This document shows, in pieces, positions 58,318-64,000 of a DNA stretch of 64,000 nucleotides; the first letter of the stretch is position 1; the number at the start of each line of letters is the position of its first letter. The DNA comes from Ahrensia sp. Its GTDB lineage: Bacteria > Pseudomonadota > Alphaproteobacteria > Rhizobiales > Rhizobiaceae. The position numbers and the translations under genes are program-made. Location: assembly GCA_002706335.1 (NCBI GenBank), contig PAKZ01000024.1:186001-250000 (forward strand), given 5' to 3'. Under the pieces are notes generated by a model. It was not told the DNA's origin. It saw only the letters and a list, made by a program, of their open reading frames with translations, and did not search any database.

Positions 58318-59079
58318 ATGGACGACCTGTTCGGCCGGCATGCGGTTGTGACCGGCGCCGGAAGCGGCCTTGGGGAGGCGATCGCGCTGTCTCTCGCCGA
58401 AAACGGAGCGCGCGTCACGGCGATGGGCCGACGACGCGAGCCGCTCGAGGCCCTTGCCCGGCGAAACAGCCGTATCGTCGCCGTCGAGGCCGACGTCACG
58501 AATGGCGAAAGCTTCGCCGCCGCGATCCAGAAGGCCGTCGATGCAAACGACATGATCGATATCGTCGTCGCCAATGCCGGCATGGCCGACAGCGAGCCCT
58601 TCAAGAAAATGACCGAAGCGCATTTCCGGTCGATCGTTGATGTCAATCTTGTCGGTGTTTTCAATACGTTCCGGGCATGTTTTGACAAGATGATACATGG
58701 GCCGAATGGCCGCCTGATCGCCATCTCCTCGATCGCCGGGCTGCACGGCCATCCCTACATGTCCGCTTACTGCGCGTCCAAACACGGCGTGATCGGCCTC
58801 GTCCGTGCGCTCGCGATGGAAGTGGCGAAGACCGGCGTGACCGTCAATGCGATCTGTCCCGGCTATACCGAGACGCCGATGCTGACGCACACTATCGAAA
58901 ACATCATGGAGAAAACCGGGCGCACGCGCGAAGAGGCGGAAGCGCCGATCCTCTCGACCAACCCGCAGGGGCGGTTCATCAAGCCGGAGGAGGTCGCGGC
59001 GACGGCGCTCTGGCTGTGCAGTTCGGGCGCGGCGTCGGTGAACGGGCAGGCGATCGAAATGTCCGGCGGCGGCAGTTGA
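58318..59079 (+). CDS. Short-chain dehydrogenase (3-hydroxybutyrate-dehydrogenase-like)
   Basis: This 253-aa SDR has TGAGSGLG, VANAGMADS, the S of AISSIAG and YCASK, and an ATP-like end (NPQGRFIKPEEVA). Sequence style is that of 3-hydroxyacyl or 3-hydroxybutyrate dehydrogenases. It lies 11 bp before the kynureninase gene and shares its operon, so it may act on a product of kynurenine or anthranilate breakdown. GGGAGGATGATCT precedes the ATG. Confidence 0.87.
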   Translation: MDDLFGRHAVVTGAGSGLGEAIALSLAENGARVTAMGRRREPLEALARRNSRIVAVEADVTNGESFAAAIQKAVDANDMIDIVVANAGMADSEPFKKMTEAHFRSIVDVNLVGVFNTFRACFDKMIHGPNGRLIAISSIAGLHGHPYMSAYCASKHGVIGLVRALAMEVAKTGVTVNAICPGYTETPMLTHTIENIMEKTGRTREEAEAPILSTNPQGRFIKPEEVAATALWLCSSGAASVNGQAIEMSGGGS

Positions 59080-59090
59080 GCGGGGCGGCG

Positions 59091-60284
59091 ATGACGGATT
59101 TCAGCAGAACGCGCGATCTCTTCCATCTTCCGGACGGGGTAATCTATCTCGACGGCAATTCCCTCGGCCCGCTGCCGAAGACCGCGCTCGCACGCGCCAC
59201 TCGCACCATGGCCGACGAATGGGGCGAGATGCTCATCGGCGGCTGGAACAAGGCGCAGTGGATGGCGATGCCGGGGCAGATCGGTAACCGCATCGCCAGG
59301 CTGATCGGCGCGGAGGAGGGCAGCGTCGTTATTGGCGACACGCTGTCCATCAAGGTCTACCAGGCGCTCGCCTCGGCGCTCGACTTGCGGCCCGACCGCA
59401 GGATCGTGCTGTCGGACAGCGGAAACTTCCCGACCGATCTCTACATGGCGGAAGGATTGTTGCGCACCCTCGACAAGGGGCACGAATTGAAGATCGTCGC
59501 GCCGGAAGACGTCGCCTCGGCGATCGACGAGACTGTGGCGGCGGTCATGCTCACCCATGTCGATTACGGGACCGGACGCATGCATGACATCGCCGAAATC
59601 ACGCGGCTGACGCATGAAGCCGGCGCGATCTCGATTTGGGATCTGGCGCATTCGGCGGGCGCCGTTCCGGTGGACCTCGCCGGTTGCGGCGCCGATTTCG
59701 CGACGGGCTGCACCTACAAATATCTCAATGGCGGGCCGGGCGCACCGGCCTTCATCTATGTTCGTCCCGGCTTGCAGGAGAGCGCAAGGCCGGCCCTTTC
59801 AGGCTGGCTCGGCCATGAAGCGCCCTTCGCTTTCGACCTCGATTACCGGCCGGCCGGCGGTGTCGAGCGAATGCGCGTGGGCACGCCGCCGGTGATCCAG
59901 ATGGCCGTCCTCGATGCCGCGCTCAATGCCTGGGGGGGCATTGATATCGCGGACGTGCGGAAGCGGTCGATCGAGCTCAGCGAATTGTTCATCGCGGAGG
60001 TCGAGGCCGGGACGGACAAGTTAGCGCTTGCCAGTCCGCGGGATGCGAATGCGAGAGGATCTCAGGTCTCCTTCAGGTTTCATCAGGGTTACTCGGCGAT
60101 GCAGGCGCTAATCGCGCGCGGCATCATCGGCGACTTCCGCGCGCCGGACCGCATGCGCTTCGGTTTCTGCCCGCTCTACAACACGCCGGAGGAAATCCGC
60201 CGCGCCGCTGCGGCACTGTGCGAGATCGTCGAGACCGATGCCTGGAACCGGCCCGAATTCCTCAAGCGCGAGGCCGTCACGTGA
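59091..60284 (+). CDS. kynU: Kynureninase
   Basis: This 397-aa PLP enzyme cleaves kynurenine to anthranilate and alanine. Lys210 in [11 protein letters not shown] binds PLP; Asp184 and His187 lie in the WDLAHSAG motif. [12 protein letters not shown] and [11 protein letters not shown]-like text ([12 protein letters not shown]) are family marks. It overlaps the tryptophan dioxygenase gene (GTGA). Anthranilate-forming tryptophan catabolism is therefore present, although no formamidase (kynB) is adjacent. Confidence 0.94.
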   Translation: MTDFSRTRDLFHLPDGVIYLDGNSLGPLPKTALARATRTMADEWGEMLIGGWNKAQWMAMPGQIGNRIARLIGAEEGSVVIGDTLSIKVYQALASALDLRPDRRIVLSDSGNFPTDLYMAEGLLRTLDKGHELKIVAPEDVASAIDETVAAVMLTHVDYGTGRMHDIAEITRLTHEAGAISIWDLAHSAGAVPVDLAGCGADFATGCTYKYLNGGPGAPAFIYVRPGLQESARPALSGWLGHEAPFAFDLDYRPAGGVERMRVGTPPVIQMAVLDAALNAWGGIDIADVRKRSIELSELFIAEVEAGTDKLALASPRDANARGSQVSFRFHQGYSAMQALIARGIIGDFRAPDRMRFGFCPLYNTPEEIRRAAAALCEIVETDAWNRPEFLKREAVT

Positions 60285-61123
60285 CCTCGGAAAAGGATTA
60301 CGATCCGTCCGGCGAGGGCGCCACGATGAGTTTCGACGGCCGCATGTCCTATACGGATTATTTGCGGCTCGACGACATTCTCGGCGCGCAGGACCCGCTT
60401 TCCGATGCGCATGACGAGATGCTGTTCATCGTTCAGCATCAGACGTCCGAATTGTGGATGCGGCTCGCCATCCACGAACTGACCGCTGCACGGACCGCGA
60501 TCGCCGGAGACAGGCTGCCGCCGGCGATGAAGATGCTCGCCCGCGTGTCGCGGATCTTCGAGCAGCTGAATTCGTCATGGGACGTTCTGCGCACCATGAC
60601 GCCCAGCGAATACACGCATTTTCGCGAGAAGCTCGGCCAGTCATCGGGCTTCCAGTCCTCGCAATACCGCCTGATCGAATATCTGCTCGGCAACCGCAAC
60701 CATGCGATGCTGCGCCCGCATGCGCATCGCCCAGACATCGCGCCGCGGCTGGAAGCCGAACTGGCGACACCGAGCCTTTACGACGAGGTTCTGCGTCTTG
60801 CCGCGCGCCGCGGCATCGCCATGCCGGCTTCGGTCCTGACGCGTGACGTCTCGCAGACCCACCGGCCGGACGATCGCGTGATCGCCGGATGGCGCACGGT
60901 CTATGAAGCGCCCGAGGCTCATTGGGACCTCTACGAACTCGCCGAGAAGCTGGTCGATTTCGAGGACTATTTCCGCCGCTGGCGCTTCAATCACGTCACC
61001 ACGGTGGAGCGCGTCATCGGGTTCAAGCGCGGCACCGGCGGCACCGGGGGCATCAGCTATCTGAAGCGGATGCTGGAGGTCGAACTGTTCCCGGAGCTCT
61101 GGCACGTTCGCACGGAACTCTGA
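60281..61123 (+). CDS. kynA: Tryptophan 2,3-dioxygenase
   Basis: This 280-aa heme dioxygenase opens the indole ring of tryptophan to give N-formylkynurenine. His238 ([22 protein letters not shown]) is the heme ligand; His53 ([10 protein letters not shown]) and Arg115 ([13 protein letters not shown]) match the active-site residues of Xanthomonas TDO. The start is a GTG overlapping the kynU stop. It is the last gene of the operon. Confidence 0.95.
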   Translation: MTSEKDYDPSGEGATMSFDGRMSYTDYLRLDDILGAQDPLSDAHDEMLFIVQHQTSELWMRLAIHELTAARTAIAGDRLPPAMKMLARVSRIFEQLNSSWDVLRTMTPSEYTHFREKLGQSSGFQSSQYRLIEYLLGNRNHAMLRPHAHRPDIAPRLEAELATPSLYDEVLRLAARRGIAMPASVLTRDVSQTHRPDDRVIAGWRTVYEAPEAHWDLYELAEKLVDFEDYFRRWRFNHVTTVERVIGFKRGTGGTGGISYLKRMLEVELFPELWHVRTEL

Positions 61124-61135
61124 ACGGAGCGCCCG

Positions 61136-61996
61136 TCAGGCATCGATGCGGCTGCGGAATTCGCGGGGCGCCATGCCCGTTGCGTTGGCGAAGACCCGGC
61201 TGAAATAGGCCGGGTCATTGAAGCCGAGCATATAGGCGACCTGCGAGACGGGCAGGTTGGTGTAGACGAGGTTGCGCCGCGCCTCCCGGATCATCCGATC
61301 CTCGACGATATGTGAGGCTGGCTGACCGACGGCAGCGCGGGTAACGCGGCTCAGATGCGTCGGTGATATCCTCAATGCGTCGGCATAGGCGGCGACCGGC
61401 CAATGGTCGAGGAAATGCTCCTCGACGAGCGCCATGAACCGTTCATACAGTCCGCTCGTGTCCTGGCCGCCTGAAAGAGAGATATCGCCGGCGAGGCCAC
61501 GTGCGACATGGCCGAGCAGAACGCCGGTCAGCGACCGAAGGATTTGGGCACGCGCGAAACCACGTCCGGCATGTTCCTCAAATATCTCCTCCATGACTGG
61601 CCGAGCCCATTCGCCGGCCGGAAAGATAGCCGGGTGGGCAAGCGCCTGCCTGAGCCCCTCAGACGGCTCCAGCGCCTCATCCATCATTTCGGAGGCGATG
61701 GTCAGCACCCAGCCATGCGTGCCCGGAACGAATGAAAAGGCGTGAACGGCGCCGGTCGGCACATTGACCAAAGTGCGCGGCTCCAGCGGGAGGGCGCCAT
61801 CCTCTAGCAAGGCGCGGCCGCCGCCCCAGTCGATCAGAAGGATCTGGTGCAGACGGGCGTGCCTGTGCGGCGCCAGTTCCCAGTCGTGCACCTTTGAGCG
61901 GACCTCGATCGTCTCGCAATGGACAACATCGGGCAAATCCCCGGTTTCGCCGAAAAGGTTGTAGTTCAGGATCGTGGATGTGGACGGTTCGGGCAT
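61136..61996 (-). CDS. pobR: AraC-family regulator of pobA (PobR type)
   Basis: This 286-aa regulator has an N-terminal cupin-like sensing part and a C-terminal AraC helix-turn-helix pair (AYADALRISPTHLSRVTRAAVGQPASHI and LPVSQVAYMLGFNDPAYFSRVFANATGMAPREFR). Divergence from pobA fits the rhizobial AraC-type PobR, which activates pobA with 4-hydroxybenzoate. No start has a strong ribosome-binding site; 61996 resembles known PobR N-termini, while 62032 is possible. Confidence 0.85.
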   Translation of the reverse strand: MPEPSTSTILNYNLFGETGDLPDVVHCETIEVRSKVHDWELAPHRHARLHQILLIDWGGGRALLEDGALPLEPRTLVNVPTGAVHAFSFVPGTHGWVLTIASEMMDEALEPSEGLRQALAHPAIFPAGEWARPVMEEIFEEHAGRGFARAQILRSLTGVLLGHVARGLAGDISLSGGQDTSGLYERFMALVEEHFLDHWPVAAYADALRISPTHLSRVTRAAVGQPASHIVEDRMIREARRNLVYTNLPVSQVAYMLGFNDPAYFSRVFANATGMAPREFRSRIDA

Positions 61997-61999
61997 GTT

Positions 62000-62071
62000 C
62001 GATTTGTACAAGAGAAGGGCAATGGGGTCCATTTAATCCAGCGCCAAATCCGCTAGTTCTGTACAAAATCG
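62000..62071. promoter_or_regulatory. Divergent pobR-pobA region with inverted CGATTTGTAC / GTACAAAATCG repeats
   Basis: CGATTTGTAC (62000-62009) and GTACAAAATCG (62061-62071) face each other 52 bp apart, with one extra T in the second. They are good candidate PobR sites. The right copy lies directly before the pobA ribosome-binding site GGAGGAAAC. Confidence 0.5.
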
Positions 62072-62082
62072 GAGGAAACGTC

Positions 62083-63255
62083 ATGAAAACACAGGTTTGC
62101 ATTATCGGTGGTGGCCCGTCGGGACTAATGCTGTCGCAGCTTCTTCACCTAAAGGGCATCGACACCATCGTGCTCGAGAAACACAGCCGCGAATATGTCC
62201 TCAGCCGGATTCGCGCCGGCGTGCTGGAGCATGGTTTCGCGGAACTGATGCGCGAGGCACAGTGCGGCGAGCGCATGGATGCAGAAGGCGAGATCCATGA
62301 AGGCTTCTTCATCTCCCATGATGGCGTGCTCGACCGGGTCGATCTCGAAAAATACAGCGGCGGTTCGTCCGTCGTCGTTTACGGCCAGACGGAATTGACG
62401 CGCGATCTCTACGATGCGCGCGACAAGATGAACGGCGCGGTCATTCACAACGCGGAAGACGTCAAGCCGCACGATCTGACCTCGGATAAGCCGTACGTGA
62501 CCTATCGCGACGGCGACGAGGTCATTCGTATCGATTGCGATTACGTCATCGGCGCGGACGGATTTCACGGCGTCAGCCGCAAGTCGATCCCGCGCGATGT
62601 GCTGACCGAATATGAAAAGGTCTATCCGTTTGGCTGGCTCGGGGTCCTGTCGCGCACCAAGCCGGTTTCGCCGGAGCTGATTTACGCGAAACACGAACGC
62701 GGCTTCGCGCTGTGTTCGCTGCGGTCGCAGGTGCTCAGCCGTTACTACATCCAGGTGCCGCTGTCGGACTCGGTCGAGGACTGGTCTGACGACGATTTCT
62801 GGGCGGAACTGAAGCGGCGCCTGCCGCAGGAAGTGGCCGACCGGATGGAAACCGGGCCGTCGATCGAAAAATCGATTGCGCCGCTGCGCTCCTTCGTCGC
62901 CGAACCGATGCGCTACGGCAATCTGTTCATGGCCGGCGATGCGGCCCACATCGTGCCACCGACTGGCGCGCGCGGGCTGAACAGCGCAGCCTCGGACATC
63001 TACTATCTCTACCATGCCATGGTCGCTCATTATAAGGACGGCGATGACAGCGGGCTGGAGAACTACTCCGCCAAGGCGCTTGCCCGCGTATGGAAGGCGC
63101 AGCGGTTCTCCTGGTGGATGACGACGCTGCTGCACACGTTCCCGGACAGCATCCCCTATGATCAGAAGCTGCAGCAGACTGATCTCGAATACCTGTTCTC
63201 GTCGGAGAAGGCGCTGGGGTCGCTTGCCGAGAACTATGTCGGCCTGCCGTTCTGA
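62083..63255 (+). CDS. pobA: 4-hydroxybenzoate 3-monooxygenase
   Basis: This 390-aa flavoprotein hydroxylates 4-hydroxybenzoate to protocatechuate with NADPH and O2. It has IIGGGPSGLML (FAD Rossmann), ADGFHGVSRKSIP (the DG fingerprint) and LFMAGDAAHIVPPTGARGLNSAASD (GD motif). Length and motif layout are those of PobA. GGAGGAAAC precedes the ATG. Its product could feed the ligAB-type dioxygenase at 27675-28894 or a pca pathway elsewhere. Confidence 0.95.
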   Translation: MKTQVCIIGGGPSGLMLSQLLHLKGIDTIVLEKHSREYVLSRIRAGVLEHGFAELMREAQCGERMDAEGEIHEGFFISHDGVLDRVDLEKYSGGSSVVVYGQTELTRDLYDARDKMNGAVIHNAEDVKPHDLTSDKPYVTYRDGDEVIRIDCDYVIGADGFHGVSRKSIPRDVLTEYEKVYPFGWLGVLSRTKPVSPELIYAKHERGFALCSLRSQVLSRYYIQVPLSDSVEDWSDDDFWAELKRRLPQEVADRMETGPSIEKSIAPLRSFVAEPMRYGNLFMAGDAAHIVPPTGARGLNSAASDIYYLYHAMVAHYKDGDDSGLENYSAKALARVWKAQRFSWWMTTLLHTFPDSIPYDQKLQQTDLEYLFSSEKALGSLAENYVGLPF

Positions 63256-63277
63256 TTTTTGAATAGCGGGGGAAGAA

Positions 63278-63311
63278 AAGCCCGGACGCTGCCAGCGCAG
63301 CGCCCGGGCTT
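63278..63311. terminator. Bidirectional terminator between pobA and the TRAP permease gene
   Basis: AAGCCCGG (63278-63285) and CCGGGCTT (63304-63311) form a perfect 8-bp stem. On the plus strand GTTTATTT follows it; on the minus strand TTTCTT follows. It serves both convergent genes. Confidence 0.75.
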
Positions 63312-63321
63312 GTTTATTTCG

Positions 63322-64000
63322 TCATTGAAGCAGTGACGGCAGGAAGAGCACCAGACCCGGGAAGGCGATCGCGATCGCAACGACCACGAGGTCGGCCAGC
63401 AGGAAGGGTATGACACCTTTGAAGATCTGCACGACGGTCGCATATTCGCTCGCCACGTTTCGTATGACGAAGACGTTGAGGCCGACCGGCGGCGTGATCA
63501 TGCCGATTTCCAGCAGCTTGACGCAGAATACGCCGAACCAGATCAGGTTGATGTCTTCGGCCCTGAAAATCGGCAACAGGACGGGCAGAGTGACCAGCAT
63601 GGCGCCGAACGGTTCCATGAACATGCCGAGGATCAGATAGACCACGACGACGATGATCATCAGCTCGACATAGCCGAGGTCGGCGCCGCTCACGACGCCT
63701 GAGATGAACCCGGTCAGGCCTGTCAGGCCGAGGAAGCGGGTGAACATCGATGCGCCAACACCGATGACGAAGAGCGACGACGAGGTCATCAGCGTTTCGA
63801 TCATCGAGGTCTTGAAGGCAGGCCATGTCAGCCGGCGTGTCACCGTCGCAATCAGGATCGATCCGAGTGCGCCGACAGCGCCGGCTTCGGTCGCGGTGAA
63901 TACGCCGGAAAACAGGCCGCCAAAGACAATGGCCATCAGCAACAGGACCGGCCAGATTTCGAGGACAGCCTTTTTCGTATCGATTTCGCCGGCGTCGAGC
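63322..64000 (-). CDS. dctM: TRAP transporter large permease (DctM), 5' part beyond window
   Basis: The visible 225 codons are the C-terminal half of a DctM large permease. LFSGVFTATEAGAVGALGS, YLILGMFMEPFGAMLVTLPVLLPIF and EIGMITPPVGLNVFVIRN match the family. The reading frame stays open to the window edge (EIDTKKAVLEIWPVLLLM), so the start lies outside. Its DctQ and DctP partners should lie further right. It is distinct from the dctM at 22327-23619. Confidence 0.92.
   Translation of the reverse strand, partial: LDAGEIDTKKAVLEIWPVLLLMAIVFGGLFSGVFTATEAGAVGALGSILIATVTRRLTWPAFKTSMIETLMTSSSLFVIGVGASMFTRFLGLTGLTGFISGVVSGADLGYVELMIIVVVVYLILGMFMEPFGAMLVTLPVLLPIFRAEDINLIWFGVFCVKLLEIGMITPPVGLNVFVIRNVASEYATVVQIFKGVIPFLLADLVVVAIAIAFPGLVLFLPSLLQ

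Noticed and set aside
1-64000. tRNA, rRNA, CRISPR arrays, insertion sequences, attachment sites
   Set aside because: I looked for cloverleaf ends, repeated 28-36-mers with spacers and transposase motifs by eye and saw none; a tool search could still find a small RNA.

Overview
The window is a gene-dense stretch of GC-rich DNA (roughly 60% G+C by eye) that looks like the chromosome or a large replicon of an alphaproteobacterium, most likely from the Hyphomicrobiales (Rhizobium/Mesorhizobium/Nitratireductor-like). This rests on an AraC-type PobR beside pobA, many ABC and TRAP uptake systems, GTGA/ATGA stop-start overlaps and protein families common in that order. The genus is an inference. I see no rRNA, tRNA, CRISPR array, insertion sequence or phage gene. 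Nearly everything is catabolism: six uptake systems (two at least partly σ54-driven), seven regulators and enzymes for sugars or polyols, aromatics, tryptophan, nitrogen heterocycles and cyanate.

Layout. (1) 1-1880: a CocE-type hydrolase (cut by the window edge) and a creatininase-family amidohydrolase. Upstream is about 960 bp without a convincing gene, but with two 17-bp palindromes. (2) 2845-20551: a divergent pair of operons around 13.3-13.5 kb. Leftward are an unusual winged-helix/solute-binding-protein fusion regulator, a BudC-like dehydrogenase, an M24-fold enzyme, a 2-oxoacid/acetoin-type dehydrogenase complex with its E2 split over two genes, a semialdehyde dehydrogenase and a KduD-like dehydrogenase. 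Rightward are a ribose-type ABC transporter, a second BudC-like dehydrogenase, a 3-hydroxyisobutyrate-dehydrogenase-like enzyme and a ThuA-like protein. Four copies of a GTCC-N5-GGAC motif lie in and beside the shared promoter. (3) 20889-27656: aldehyde dehydrogenase, DctPQM TRAP transporter, β-hydroxyacid dehydrogenase and CMD-family protein, with a divergent LysR. (4) 27675-34513: LigAB-type extradiol dioxygenase, α/β-hydrolase, SnoaL-like and FAH-family proteins under a divergent IclR regulator, then LysR and a LigM-type O-demethylase. This reads as a methoxylated-aromatic pathway.

(5) 34907-40720: two-subunit aconitase X, a TAXI-type TRAP transporter and a GntR/FCD regulator. (6) 40971-49848: a polyamine-type ABC transporter behind a perfect -24/-12 promoter, then hydantoin/allantoin-racemase-like, GNAT, flavin-reductase-like and PuuE/cyclic-imide-hydrolase-like genes, with a facing amidohydrolase. 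This looks like nitrogen scavenging from a cyclic amide or ureide. (7) 49841-58131: TetR, then a nitrate/taurine/cyanate-type ABC transporter, OsmC, an acyl-CoA-dehydrogenase-fold flavoprotein, a double rhodanese, an FAD-dependent reductase and cyanase, also behind a good -24/-12 promoter. I think this is the strongest candidate for an undescribed pathway: uptake of a small N/S compound, release of sulfur and cyanate, and nitrogen assimilation. (8) 58318-64000: SDR, kynureninase and tryptophan 2,3-dioxygenase; pobR/pobA; and the end of another TRAP large permease.
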